A stretch of DNA of 64,000 nt from Priestia endophytica DSM 13796 (GTDB lineage Bacteria; Bacillota; Bacilli; Bacillales; Bacillaceae_H). Within the stretch, counting starts at the first letter, position 1. Every line of letters starts with the position of its first letter. A program made the position numbers and the translations under genes. The stretch spans positions 1 to 64,000 of the forward strand of contig NZ_FOXX01000010.1 of NCBI RefSeq assembly GCF_900115845.1. The letters are read 5' to 3'. The notes beneath the pieces were generated by a model. That model had not been told where the DNA came from. It ran no database searches and saw nothing but the letters and a program-made list of their open reading frames with translations. Below, one piece after another: positions 55,229 through 64,000 of this stretch.

Positions 55229-57157
55229 TTAACTATATCGATATTCCCTGAGATCTTTCAAAATAGAAATTTCCTGTAGTAATTCTCTTCCGACGTTAGT
55301 TTCTATAACTTTTTTCCGCTCTAGTTCTTTGTCCACCAATCTTTTTACTGACAAAACATCCATTCCGTTTAAGAGGATATCTTTTTTTGAATTAAAATGT
55401 TTATGAGCAACCAGCTGCATCCCGTAGGAGTTATATAATAAAGTGTATCCAGCTATACCTGTTGTAGATTGATATGCTTTTGAAAAACCACCATCTATAA
55501 CAATCATCCTTCCGTTTGCTTTAACTGGATTTTCTCCTTCAATTTCTTTAACAGGTGTATGACCATTTATAATATGACCATGATCAGGATTAAGGTTAAA
55601 TTCAGCTAGGATTTTCTGGCAGACTTCCTCATTTTCACGCAAATAGTAATATGGATTTTTCTTCTCTTTGTGTGTTTTCTTATCTTTAATAAAGTATCTC
55701 TCGAAGGTTGTCATCGCTCTTTTTCCAAAGAGTGATGAATATTCTCCTGTCCATAAATACCAGATCATATCTGTTGCAAGGTCATCCGTCTCTTGAGGAT
55801 GTGCAAAAGCATGTCGTAAATAGCGTTCAAACACATCAAGTAAATTACGTCCTGAATAAGTTTTATCCTCAATTGCCATTTTCTCCATATTTCCTTCTTC
55901 ATCTAAAGGAATGCAGCCGTGTATTAGTAAATTTCCGTTATATTTCAAATAAAGACTGCCCTTCTTCATCAGAAAATTCATATGTCTAGCCAACTTTTCC
56001 GAATGCTGAACTGAAAATAATAACCCTTCTATCACTTGCTCTTCTTCCTCTAATAATTGATCCGGTTGTAGCGGATTAACCGTTGCAAAACAGCTATTTT
56101 CTAGTGCATACGTTTCCCCATCTATCGTTATTTCATTTTTATCATAATCAATTTTCTCAAGCAGAAGCCTTTCTGACATATTAAAGTAAGGGCGTCTTTT
56201 AATAATAGGAGCTTCAAGTTTAAACTGAATCATCGCAATAGCTTGATGAATTTTCGTAATTTGTGATAGCTCCTGATGGGACAGTTTTTTCTCTGACTGC
56301 ACTTTTGGTCTAAAGGCTGGATTGTCATCATAGTATTTATCCGCAAGATTTAATAGAGGTCTAAGATTAATTCCGTATACATTTTCAATAATATCTAAAT
56401 TATCGTATCTAGCACAAATACGAATAATATTAGCAAGACAAACTTTTGAGCCAGCAAAAGCCCCTAGCCATAGTACATCATGATTCCCCCACTGAATATC
56501 AACGGAATGGTAATTGATTAACGTTTCCATAATTTTATCTGGTTCAGGTCCACGATCATAAATATCCCCCACTACATGCAGATGGTCCACAACCAATCTC
56601 TGCGTTGTATAAGCAAGACCTATAATAAGCTTATCAGCTTGTTTTAAAGAAATAATTTGCTGGATAATTTTTGTATAATAATGTTCTTTATTTGCCAACT
56701 CATTTTTCTTGTATAACAGCTCTTCTATAATGTAAACAAACTGGTCTGGCAATGCTTTACGTAGTTTAGAGCGCGTATATTTAGAAGAAGCATACGAAAC
56801 CAGGTTAATCATACGGTCAATGATTTCCGTATACCATTGGTATAGTTCTTCTTTATTTCTAAAGTTAGCCTTCATTAACGGTAACTTTTCTTCAGGATAA
56901 TAAACTAATGTAGCAAATTCATCGATTTCTTTTTCAGATAAAACATTTTTAAAAAGGTCTTTGATTTTTTCCTTTACATTTCCCGAACCATTTCTTAACA
57001 CATGCTGAAAAGCTTGATACTCCCCATGTAAATCACTTACAAAATGTTCTGTCCCCTTTGGAAGATTAAGAATAGCTTCAAGGTTAATAATTTCAGTTAC
57101 TACTTTTTCTTCACAATCATATTTTTGTGCAAGTAAATCTAGATATTTTGTGTTCAA
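55229..57157 (-). CDS. fbp: Fructose-1,6-bisphosphatase, class III
   Basis: A 642-residue gluconeogenic enzyme of the Firmicute-type class III family. It hydrolyses fructose-1,6-bisphosphate to fructose-6-phosphate in the cytoplasm and needs Mn. The calcineurin-like metal motifs are [28 protein letters not shown] and [23 protein letters not shown] is a class III signature. I place the start at TTG 57157 because AAGGGGA lies about 10 bases before it, inside the longer frame that would start at 57187. It is a single gene. Full length, so likely functional. Confidence 0.95.
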   Translation of the reverse strand: MNTKYLDLLAQKYDCEEKVVTEIINLEAILNLPKGTEHFVSDLHGEYQAFQHVLRNGSGNVKEKIKDLFKNVLSEKEIDEFATLVYYPEEKLPLMKANFRNKEELYQWYTEIIDRMINLVSYASSKYTRSKLRKALPDQFVYIIEELLYKKNELANKEHYYTKIIQQIISLKQADKLIIGLAYTTQRLVVDHLHVVGDIYDRGPEPDKIMETLINYHSVDIQWGNHDVLWLGAFAGSKVCLANIIRICARYDNLDIIENVYGINLRPLLNLADKYYDDNPAFRPKVQSEKKLSHQELSQITKIHQAIAMIQFKLEAPIIKRRPYFNMSERLLLEKIDYDKNEITIDGETYALENSCFATVNPLQPDQLLEEEEQVIEGLLFSVQHSEKLARHMNFLMKKGSLYLKYNGNLLIHGCIPLDEEGNMEKMAIEDKTYSGRNLLDVFERYLRHAFAHPQETDDLATDMIWYLWTGEYSSLFGKRAMTTFERYFIKDKKTHKEKKNPYYYLRENEEVCQKILAEFNLNPDHGHIINGHTPVKEIEGENPVKANGRMIVIDGGFSKAYQSTTGIAGYTLLYNSYGMQLVAHKHFNSKKDILLNGMDVLSVKRLVDKELERKKVIETNVGRELLQEISILKDLREYRYS

Positions 57158-58128
57158 AACTATGTATCCCCTTTCAAAACTCACCATTTATTTTCTTCCC
57201 AATAGATTGAGGTTAAATACTTATATTATAAGATAAGCTTAAGTGAAAATTATACAGTATTACTATTCTTATTGTCGTTACTTACGATACAACCAAGAAA
57301 AAAGTGTAGGATTTATTACCTCATACCTTCGAGAAAAGAGATCTATTATCACTTTTACTTACAGCGTATAATGAACACCGCTAAACAAAAAATATCATGC
57401 TACTATGATGATTGGATACTTTACTCTTCCCTTGAAACTTGCTCGGGAAATAAGCAAAGATTGTTTAATAATTTTAGCATGAAAGGTTTAAAAAGTGCCT
57501 CTTTAGGAAATTTCCTCAACTCCTTTGATTTTAGCGTTCATCAGATAAAAATCCTACTGCTTTAAAAACCTATAAAAGAAAACCCTTATATTAGTTGAGT
57601 TCTTTTTTATTATTTATAAGTCTTTCCAATATATAAACCTGATAAATATAGTTCATATCTAATATATTTCAGTAAAATATATTTTCCCCATCAAGCACCG
57701 TCTAGAAAAAGAGCCCCTTTGACTTTATAAAGGATTATTAATAATAATAAAAAACAGATCACTAAAAAGAAAGGTTTTTATTTTGTTTTTATACTTTTTT
57801 CAACATAGAAAACGCCCTACCCCTACTATAAACAATTTTGTCGTACTTTTATCTGTATTCAATTTATGAAATAAATATATTTTCCAACCTTCTTTTCTGG
57901 TCTTCCCCTTTTTCCTCTCTATCAAAAGCCAGGTACGAGTTGAGCTTGTCAGATGGCCTATTAAACTAATATTATGTGTCATCGTTCTCTCTCCTTATCT
58001 ACTCTTCTAGTATTCATACTCTAAGGATACGTGGTAGGGTAATAAAAATAAGAGAATACAAAATAATTATAAAGCTATAAAATGAAATGTATAATAGAAA
58101 GCAAATACATAACTCAGGAGAAAAAACC
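57158..58128. other. Long intergenic gap
   Basis: These 971 bases contain one weak gene candidate at 57800-57982. A weak hairpin with T-run lies near 57590. A 97-codon frame at 57272-57565 on plus has no ribosome binding site or protein-like composition. Otherwise AT-rich sequence. Confidence 0.4.
57800..57982 (-). CDS. Possible small protein
   Basis: A 60-codon frame, MTHNISLIGHLTSSTRTWLL and then a very basic stretch (ERKKGKTRKEGWK). The only positive sign is a strong AAGGAGAGAG site 6 bases before the ATG. No family is recognised and the C-terminal part may be out-of-frame read-through, so this is tentative. Confidence 0.25.
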   Translation of the reverse strand: MTHNISLIGHLTSSTRTWLLIERKKGKTRKEGWKIYLFHKLNTDKSTTKLFIVGVGRFLC

Positions 58129-59775
58129 ATGAGAAAATATTGGATATGGATTGTACTTATTTTATTTACCTGTATCCTCATCGTATTTGGGTATGAGCGC
58201 GCAGGCCTCATTCAGTTTGGTACGCCTTCATATGAACCACTGATGAATAACCCAAAGCCAGTTGAGAACAAAGATAATCAAGCTTTTGCGGTAAGTGCTA
58301 ACCACCCACTCGCTGTTGAAGCAGGAATGGATGTGTTAAATAAAGGAGGAAACGCTGCAGATGCGGCTGTAGCCGTTTCCTATGTACTAGCTGTTGTCGA
58401 GCCTTTTGGTTCAGGGCTTGGAGGTGGAGGTACAGCTATTGTTTTGCAAGATGGAAAGGCAATGTCTTATGATTATAAAGAAATTGCTCCATATTCCGGA
58501 GAAACTCCAGAAATCCAAGCAGGTATTCCTGGTTTTGTGAAGGGTATTGAAAAGCTTCACGAAGATTATGGCTCACTTGAGATGGACGAGCTAATAGAAC
58601 CAGCCATTAAGTTAGCAAAAGAAGGTTTTGAAGCCGATCAATACTTAGTTGACCGCCTCCAAGCTGCATCTTATCGCATTTCAAAATCATCAGCATCCCC
58701 ATTTTTTAATGGAGATACGGTTATAGAAGTTGGTGAAACGATCAAGCAACCAGAACTTGCTGAGACGTTAGAAAGAGTAAAAGAAAACGGAGCAAAAGGT
58801 TTTTACGAAGGAGAGATGGCAACCGAGTTAGCTCAAGCACTAGGAGTGAAAAAAAGTGATTTTCGCAAATATGAAGTTGAAAAAGAACCTCCTGTAGAAT
58901 CAACGGTGTTTGGCTACCGAGTTTTGAGCTCACCACCACCTTTAGGAGGAACAACTCTTGAGCAAATTTTAAAATTAGCTGAAACGTTTGATTTCAAAAA
59001 TATCGAACCAGATCAGGCTGACTTCCCTCATGCTTTAGGAGAGTTTATCAAAGTAGCCTATGAGAAGCGATTAGATACGGTTGCAGATCCACGTTATTTC
59101 TCAAAAGATATGGACAAACTTGTGACGGATTCATACATTGAATCCTTAAAAGAAGATCTTGATCTCTCTGATTTGCCAAGTGATGTTTTATTGGAAGATT
59201 CAACAGCAGATAAAAAAGGCTATGATAATACAACTCACTTCGTCATTGCTGACCGAGAAGGAACAATGATTTCAGCCACACACTCCCTTGGAAACTTTTT
59301 TGGTTCAGGTACAATGATTAATGGAATGTTTATAAACAATTCGCTTAGTCACTTTTCAACAAATGAAAATTCCCTAAATAAAAAAGAACCAGGCAAACGT
59401 CCAAGAAGTCATTCTGCCCCAATGATTTTAGTCAATGATGAGAAGCTAATTGGCATTGGTTCACCAGGAGGAAAACGAATCCCGATGATTTTATCTCAAG
59501 TATTACTTCGTCACATTGTTTATGGCGAAGAGCTCCAGGAAGCAATTGATGCACCGAGGTTTATTATAGAAGGAAACAAGATATATGTTGAAGAAACAAT
59601 GTCAGATGATAGCATCGGGGAACTTTCACAAAGAGGCTATGACGTATATCTAAAAGAAAATCCATTTTTTTATGGAGGCGTCCAAGCGCTTGTTATTGAT
59701 GAAGAAAATAATCAAATTTACGGAGGCGCAGATAGGAGAAGAATTGGAACATGGGATGCTAAAAATGAACATTAA
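58129..59775 (+). CDS. ggt: Gamma-glutamyltransferase (CapD/Ggt-like)
   Basis: A 548-residue N-terminal nucleophile hydrolase anchored by one helix at about residues 4-22. The proenzyme motif is YDNTTHFVIAD, whose first Thr is the expected self-cleavage nucleophile. GSGLGGGGTAIV, HSLGNFFGSG and IGIGSPGGKRIPMIL are the substrate-site segments. The start is at 58129, set by CAGGAG 10 bases upstream, not at 58087. Membrane anchoring and a small membrane gene directly behind it recall the capD-capE pair of poly-gamma-glutamate capsule operons, but capBCA are not here. Glutathione or peptide hydrolysis is the alternative role. Confidence 0.9.
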   Translation: MRKYWIWIVLILFTCILIVFGYERAGLIQFGTPSYEPLMNNPKPVENKDNQAFAVSANHPLAVEAGMDVLNKGGNAADAAVAVSYVLAVVEPFGSGLGGGGTAIVLQDGKAMSYDYKEIAPYSGETPEIQAGIPGFVKGIEKLHEDYGSLEMDELIEPAIKLAKEGFEADQYLVDRLQAASYRISKSSASPFFNGDTVIEVGETIKQPELAETLERVKENGAKGFYEGEMATELAQALGVKKSDFRKYEVEKEPPVESTVFGYRVLSSPPPLGGTTLEQILKLAETFDFKNIEPDQADFPHALGEFIKVAYEKRLDTVADPRYFSKDMDKLVTDSYIESLKEDLDLSDLPSDVLLEDSTADKKGYDNTTHFVIADREGTMISATHSLGNFFGSGTMINGMFINNSLSHFSTNENSLNKKEPGKRPRSHSAPMILVNDEKLIGIGSPGGKRIPMILSQVLLRHIVYGEELQEAIDAPRFIIEGNKIYVEETMSDDSIGELSQRGYDVYLKENPFFYGGVQALVIDEENNQIYGGADRRRIGTWDAKNEH

Positions 59776-59778
59776 TAA

Positions 59779-59934
59779 ATGAATTATAAGTATTGTTTTT
59801 TATTATTAGTTGGTGTAGGATTAGTCTCTTATGTAGGCATACTCGGTTTAAAAAGCACTTATTATGCACAACCGAAAGGACCAACAGATATAATAAATAC
59901 AGACAACCAACAAATTGAATGTTCTTCTACATAA
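59779..59934 (+). CDS. Small single-pass membrane protein behind ggt
   Basis: A 51-residue frame that starts 3 bases after the ggt stop: MNYKYCFLLLVGVGLVSYVG followed by ILGLKSTYYAQPKGPTDI. One N-terminal helix and a hydrophilic tail of about 25 residues predict an extracytoplasmic tail. There is no separate ribosome binding site, so translation would be coupled to ggt. Position and topology resemble CapE/PgsE of polyglutamate operons (about 50 residues), but sequence similarity cannot be claimed. Confidence 0.6.
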   Translation: MNYKYCFLLLVGVGLVSYVGILGLKSTYYAQPKGPTDIINTDNQQIECSST

Positions 59935-59970
59935 TCCCTGTTACAAACATAAATAACATGATTAGATAAT

Positions 59971-60005
59971 AAAGAGCCTTCTTCGATATAAGGCTCCTTC
60001 TCTTT
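59971..60005 (+). terminator. Terminator of ggt unit
   Basis: AAAGAGCCTT-N9-AAGGCTCcTTCTCTTT, 36 bp after the small membrane gene. Confidence 0.7.
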
Positions 60006-60012
60006 ATCCTAT

Positions 60013-60255
60013 ATACCCGGATATACAAAGACAGATATTAATGCTAAGTTACTCGATAATCCAGAAATAAGACACTTTACTACTGAATCTTCTGTTTTCA
60101 AACGATTAGGACAAATTGAAGACTTTACAGATGCAGGCGCGTTCCTTGCTTCTTCAGATAGCCGCTGGCTAACAGGACAGGTGTTAGATATTTATGAGAG
60201 TTGTAGAGGTAGGAATCTAATTTATATAATTTTAATTATCGAATTTAAGGGTTAA
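60013..60255 (+). pseudogene. C-terminal remnant of a short-chain dehydrogenase
   Basis: An open stretch without a start reads IPGYTKTDINAKLLDN, then FKRLGQIEDFTDAGAFLASS, then DSRWLTGQVLDI. PGYTKT and FLASSDSRWLTGQVLD are the last two blocks of SDR oxidoreductases; the Rossmann half and the catalytic Tyr-Lys are gone, and the usual glycine-rich end after VLD is replaced by unrelated codons. It sits directly behind a terminator. Confidence 0.65.
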
Positions 60256-60311
60256 CTCCCCTTCTTATATTTAATAACTTGTTATCGTATAAATAATTAC
60301 TTTTAAAGAAT

Positions 60312-60350
60312 AAAAAGTGAACTTTCCTAAATGGAGAAGTTCACTTTTTT
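60312..60350 (+). terminator. Hairpin with T-run
   Basis: AAAAAGTGAACTT-N12-AAGTTCACTTTTTT, after the SDR remnant. Confidence 0.75.
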
Positions 60351-60354
60351 AATT

Positions 60355-60378
60355 CTGTCTTACAGAATTGTAAGACAG
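60355..60378. promoter_or_regulatory. 24-bp dyad, operator-like
   Basis: CTGTCTTAC-N6-GTAAGACAG is a perfect 9-bp inverted repeat lying 200 bp before the lipoprotein gene. Its size fits a TetR- or MarR-type operator. It lies too close to the preceding terminator to be one itself. Confidence 0.45.
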
Positions 60379-60505
60379 CTGTCATCTAGATAGATAGGTA
60401 GGAATTAGTTTATCTTCTACAATTGAATTAACCGCAAGATAATAAATGATTTAGTCGTTATAGAAGTTTTGATTGATGAAACAAAAGCGGTATATGGATT
60501 GAGTC

Positions 60506-60536
60506 ATTTAAATGAAAAGAAACATTTCATTTAAAT
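60506..60536. promoter_or_regulatory. AT-rich dyad before lipoprotein gene
   Basis: ATTTAAATGAAA-N7-TTTCATTTAAAT is a perfect 12-bp inverted repeat that ends 41 bp before the lipoprotein start. It could be a leader hairpin or an operator. Confidence 0.5.
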
Positions 60537-60577
60537 TGAATGCTTTCAATATAAAAACCAAAAAGGAGATTTAAGAA

Positions 60578-61168
60578 ATGAAAAGATTATTAAGTGTTTG
60601 TGCTACAGCCATTGTGGTAGGATCATTAATGACTGGGTGTAGCGCTGCCAAAGATGCGTTTCAAAAGGCTAACGGAGTAATTGTATATGGAAATCAACAG
60701 CAAATTAGCGATGCTTTGAATCAAGATAAGAAAGATATTAAGGAAAAAGATGAATATACAATTAAGGTTGCTGAAGATGGAAAGCAAGATATGATGATTT
60801 TAGATAAAACAACTGCAAAAGCTCTCGTCGAAAAAAACCTACTTAAAGAAGTAACAAAGGATAATGATACTGAAGCTATTACATCATTACCGAAAGTGAC
60901 AAAGGATACGAGTGCACTTTTTGCAAAACAAGAAGTTAAAGAAATGAATCTTGCTGGCCAAAACTCAAAGATAATATATGAAGGAAATAAAATTATAGGA
61001 GACGGTAGAAGCTACGTTGATGAGTTTTTAATTGTAGATGACTCTCAGTTTGCTGCAATTAAGGGAACGAAAAAGAAAATGGCTGTTATAAAATATGATA
61101 AAAATCCTGATAAAAAACTAATCGAATTCGATGTGGATGAAGTTCAACTAGTTCAAGTAGGAGAATAA
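60578..61168 (+). CDS. Lipoprotein, unknown function
   Basis: A 196-residue lipoprotein. The signal peptide MKRLLSVCATAIVVGSLMTG ends in the lipobox LMTGC with Cys21. The mature part is charged and mostly beta (VYGNQQQISDALNQDKKDIK, KQDMMILDKTTAKALVEKNL, GDGRSYVDEFLIVDDSQFA). It is outside the membrane. It lies 122 bp before the ABC transporter gene on the same strand and may be part of that exporter system, or sense its substrate. AAAGGAG precedes the ATG. Family not recognised. Confidence 0.75.
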   Translation: MKRLLSVCATAIVVGSLMTGCSAAKDAFQKANGVIVYGNQQQISDALNQDKKDIKEKDEYTIKVAEDGKQDMMILDKTTAKALVEKNLLKEVTKDNDTEAITSLPKVTKDTSALFAKQEVKEMNLAGQNSKIIYEGNKIIGDGRSYVDEFLIVDDSQFAAIKGTKKKMAVIKYDKNPDKKLIEFDVDEVQLVQVGE

Positions 61169-61290
61169 AAATATTCAGGTCTGCCCTATAAAACGAGCAG
61201 GCCTGTTTTCTCTTTCAGCAGGTAGAATAGAAAAACATTTAAGTATAGTATACTAAACCTAAATTAATACGTAGGAAGGCGGAGAACAAG

Positions 61291-61971
61291 TTGGAGGTTA
61301 TTCGATTAGAGAATGTTAGCAAAGTATATGGAAAAGGAAAAAATGCGGTTACGGCTTTAAATACAATCAATTTAAACGTTCAGTCAGGAGAGTTTGTTGC
61401 AATCGTTGGTTCATCAGGTTCTGGGAAAAGTACCCTACTTCATACGATTGGTGGTCTTAATGCCCCTACAGAAGGCAAAGTTAAAATAGAAGGTGAATTC
61501 ATGTACTTTTTATCAGATGAAGCCCTTTCTATTTTACGCCGTCGAAAAATTGGTTTTATCTTTCAATCCTTTAACCTCGTACCTATTCTGAATGTTGAAG
61601 AAAATATACAGTTACCTGTGTTACTTGATCATCAGAAAGTTGATCATGCTTATTATGATGAGATTATCGGTTGTTTAGGTATAAAAGATAAGATTTATGC
61701 ATCACCTTCAAATCTTTCCGGAGGACAGCAACAAAGAGTGGCAATTGCTAGGGCTTTAATACATAGACCTTCTTATATATTGGCTGATGAACCTACTGGA
61801 AATTTAGATAGTCAGACAAGCAATGATGTGATAGATCTTCTCCAATTAACTGCAAAGAAATATAAACAAACTTTGCTTATCATTACGCACGATATGAAGA
61901 TAGCAGAAAGAGCTAATCGAATTATACAAATAGAAGATGGTTCTATACAAAAAGATATGTCTTATCATTAA
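61291..61971 (+). CDS. ABC transporter ATP-binding protein (MacB/LolD type)
   Basis: A 226-residue ATPase. Walker A is GSSGSGKST, the Q-loop is FQSFNLVP, the signature LSGGQQQRVAIARAL, Walker B ILADEPTGNLDS, and the switch His is in IITHDMK. The set is that of the MacB/LolD/BceA group, which works with FtsX-type permeases. The start is TTG with AAGGCGGAG upstream. The permease gene follows 14 bases later. Such pairs export or displace peptides, lipids or antimicrobials such as bacitracin; no sensor kinase is next to it. Confidence 0.93.
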   Translation: MEVIRLENVSKVYGKGKNAVTALNTINLNVQSGEFVAIVGSSGSGKSTLLHTIGGLNAPTEGKVKIEGEFMYFLSDEALSILRRRKIGFIFQSFNLVPILNVEENIQLPVLLDHQKVDHAYYDEIIGCLGIKDKIYASPSNLSGGQQQRVAIARALIHRPSYILADEPTGNLDSQTSNDVIDLLQLTAKKYKQTLLIITHDMKIAERANRIIQIEDGSIQKDMSYH

Positions 61972-61985
61972 GGGGCTTAATAGAA

Positions 61986-64000
61986 ATGCTAATTCATCAA
62001 ATGTTAACAAAAAAGTATTTATTGCATCATAAAAAAAGAACCTTACTTACGTTATTCGGAATTATTTTATCTATTGCACTTATTACTTCAATCGGAACAT
62101 TCTTAATTAGCTATCAGCAATATTCTCTTGAAAAAACGAGAACTGAGTATGGTTCTTACCATCTAAAAATAGAGCATGTTAATATTCAATATGCTAAACG
62201 TTTACAGGCAAACCCACAAGTTAAAAAAGTCGGTTTATCATCTCAACAAACTCTATTTTTTAACGATAAAAGTAAATTTCAACTTAAATCAATTGACATG
62301 CAAGCCTATTCTATGTTGCCTTTCCATACTATCCATAAACAAAAGAATAATGGCCTAATTATGGAAGAATGGGCAGCAGCCAAATATAAAAAAGAAAGAA
62401 ATATAAAAAAACCTGTAAACCTTATGGATGCCTCCGGATCAGAACATTCTTTTTATATACAAGAGATCGTAGAGAATAATCAAAGTCTTCGAGAAGACCA
62501 AGATTTGCAAGCATTTAACGTTCATAAAACAATCCAAAAGACCAATGATATGGAAGTTTACGTTAAATTAGACGAACAGGCAAACTTTCAAGAAGTATAC
62601 AACCAGGTTTTAACTTATATTCCCCAAAAAAATATTGAACTAAATTATCAATTAATTGATCTTGAATATTGGAGTAACACTGGAGATGGAAATGGCAATG
62701 CGTTTAAATCTGTAATTTATATTTTGCCAACTATCATTGTTGTTATTGCAACGATAGCTTTTATTTTCAATACTTTTCAAATTAGTGTTGTAGAACGCAT
62801 TCGTCATATAGGTTTATTAAAAACAGTAGGTGCTACAAAACGACAAATTCAAAAAATGATTGTATACGAAATGGCTCTTTTTGGGATAATCGGCATACCG
62901 ATTGGTCTCCTATTAGGTGTTTTAGGGTTTTGGGCTATTTTAAGCGCTTATCAGTTCATGTTTGAAGAAAATGAACTTTCATTATTTTATTTCAAGATTA
63001 TTTTGTCTCCTACTGTTTTTATTCTAAGTAGTTTAATCGGATTATTATCCCTTATTATTTCAGGATTAATCCCATTAAAAATGGCAAGCAGAATATCTCC
63101 ATTAGGTACTATAAAAACCCCTATTAACCGTAATACTTTTAAAATTAAAAAGATAAATACGTTTATGCAAAATTGGATAAGTATTGAAACTGTTATGGCA
63201 ATAAGGAATATTAGACGTAACAAGTTAAGATCTCTAACTATTATATTTTCTCTGTCCTTCAGCGTCTTCTTATTTATTACTTTTTCAATTTTTTCTACTG
63301 AATTACTCGATATGGAGTTAAAGGAAAAAACAGATGAAGAGTTTCAACTTAATTTTTATGAGCCAGAGCCATTACCTACTGCGCTGTGGAGAGATTTAGA
63401 AAATATTTCAGAGGTACAAGAAAAGTACATTCATTATGAAAATTCCCCTGCTCAAATGTTACTCCCATCGTTGGCTTCAGATAAAATGAAAGTAAAAGGA
63501 AATCAAGTTGTAAATTTAGATGGAAAGTCGTTCTCCTCTATAAATTTAACAATTACCCCTCTTACTGATGAAAATAAAACGTTTTTAATGAAGAAGCTTA
63601 TAGATGGTTCATTAAATAAGAAAAAGGTAATTCAAGAGCAAGGAGTCATTTACATTCAAGCAAATAATAGCAAATCTTCGGTTCAAGTTGGGGATGAAGT
63701 TTACGTTCGGCTTCAAACTAATGACACAGATCGTTTAAGTGATGTGAAAAAGGTGAAAATATCAGGAATAGTTAAGCTCAATCAATTCGAGAATAAAATT
63801 ATGGCTTATCCTGAAGTCCTTTCTTTTATAAATAATCAAAAGGTAAATCGCATTTCACTTTTCTTAAATAGTAATAACAATGAAAAAAAGGTGGAAAAAA
63901 GATTAAATAAATTAGCAGTTCAATATCCTAATATCGATATTATTAATGAATTGAAAATTCAGCGCAATTTATCATCTTTGTATTTACAGATACAAATATT
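61986..64000 (+). CDS. FtsX/MacB-type ABC permease, cut by window end
   Basis: The frame starts MLIHQMLTKKYLLHHKKRTL and stays open for 671 codons to the window end. Residues 20-45 are the first helix (LFGIILSIALITSIGTFLIS). A large extracytoplasmic domain follows to about 235. A three-helix FtsX block runs from about 240 to 375 with VVERIRHIGLLKTVGATKRQ, the coupling segment to the ATPase. A second unit starts at about 395 (AIRNIRRNKLRSLTIIFSLS), again with an extracytoplasmic domain. This duplicated layout matches long FtsX-like permeases of about 800 residues. AAGGGG is 8-12 bases upstream. Confidence 0.9.
   Translation, partial: MLIHQMLTKKYLLHHKKRTLLTLFGIILSIALITSIGTFLISYQQYSLEKTRTEYGSYHLKIEHVNIQYAKRLQANPQVKKVGLSSQQTLFFNDKSKFQLKSIDMQAYSMLPFHTIHKQKNNGLIMEEWAAAKYKKERNIKKPVNLMDASGSEHSFYIQEIVENNQSLREDQDLQAFNVHKTIQKTNDMEVYVKLDEQANFQEVYNQVLTYIPQKNIELNYQLIDLEYWSNTGDGNGNAFKSVIYILPTIIVVIATIAFIFNTFQISVVERIRHIGLLKTVGATKRQIQKMIVYEMALFGIIGIPIGLLLGVLGFWAILSAYQFMFEENELSLFYFKIILSPTVFILSSLIGLLSLIISGLIPLKMASRISPLGTIKTPINRNTFKIKKINTFMQNWISIETVMAIRNIRRNKLRSLTIIFSLSFSVFLFITFSIFSTELLDMELKEKTDEEFQLNFYEPEPLPTALWRDLENISEVQEKYIHYENSPAQMLLPSLASDKMKVKGNQVVNLDGKSFSSINLTITPLTDENKTFLMKKLIDGSLNKKKVIQEQGVIYIQANNSKSSVQVGDEVYVRLQTNDTDRLSDVKKVKISGIVKLNQFENKIMAYPEVLSFINNQKVNRISLFLNSNNNEKKVEKRLNKLAVQYPNIDIINELKIQRNLSSLYLQIQI

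Noticed and set aside
57272-57565. 97-codon frame on plus in the long gap before ggt
   Set aside because: No ribosome binding site or recognisable domain; codon use looks random.

Overview
The window looks like a low-GC Gram-positive genome of the family Bacillaceae (Bacillus sensu lato). The evidence is AGGAGG-type ribosome binding sites, TTG and GTG starts, a SAM-I (S-box) riboswitch, an MhqR quinone-response locus, a class III fructose-1,6-bisphosphatase, RsbR-type and HxlR/MarR/IclR regulators, and a decayed ydjO-like cold-shock gene. There is no rRNA, tRNA, CRISPR array, replication gene or intact transposase, so chromosome and large plasmid cannot be told apart. It reads as accessory, decaying territory: at least a dozen broken genes or gene remnants sit among intact ones.

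Layout. 0-2.5 kb: nitrilase-family amidohydrolase and metallo-beta-lactamase-fold hydrolase, divergent from an HxlR regulator. 2.5-12.5 kb: single-gene units (DRE-TIM aldolase, alpha/beta hydrolase, two cold-shock proteins, DEAD-box helicase, RsbR-like stressosome protein, LOG-family protein) mixed with nonsense-mutated genes (a small membrane protein, a Cro/C1 regulator, ydjO, mazG). 12.6-14 kb: SAM-riboswitch-controlled methionine synthase-like gene. 14.5-18.8 kb: an mhq cluster for quinone and aromatic electrophile detoxification with visible MhqR operators. 19-29 kb: aldo/keto reductase, MFS transporter, dehydroquinase-like protein, TIM-barrel isomerase, ThDP enzyme and aldehyde dehydrogenase, all on the minus strand and divergent from an IclR regulator, an apparent catabolic unit of unknown substrate. 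29-36 kb: DUF2935 protein, FUSC-type exporter and rifampin phosphotransferase. 36-54 kb: an envelope/exopolysaccharide region with a GlmU-type pyrophosphorylase lacking the acetyltransferase domain, a DUF3500 secreted protein, a GH18 hydrolase, a giant GH18-deacetylase-glycosyltransferase fusion, an acyltransferase-3 protein, a two-component system plus a decaying duplicate sensor, a secreted repeat protein, an L,D-transpeptidase and a class D beta-lactamase. 54-64 kb: nitroreductase, Fbp, gamma-glutamyltransferase with a small membrane partner, a lipoprotein and an ABC-FtsX exporter cut by the window end.

Two signals cut across the gene map. First, at least nine intergenic 28-bp sites of the form AGTTAACATAA-N6-TTATCGGTATG resemble XerC/XerD recombination sites (dif/pdif). 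They divide the window into gene modules, one of which holds only a 35-residue membrane peptide. Second, six promoters carry an 11-bp direct repeat TTTTCAC-N4-TTTTCAC at a similar distance from a putative -10 box. These lie upstream of envelope or secreted-protein genes around the two-component system and suggest a local OmpR-type regulon. The fusion synthase, deacetylase, hydrolase, acyltransferase and UDP-GlcNAc pyrophosphorylase together resemble a compact poly-N-acetylglucosamine-type exopolysaccharide machine. That is inference from domains and location.
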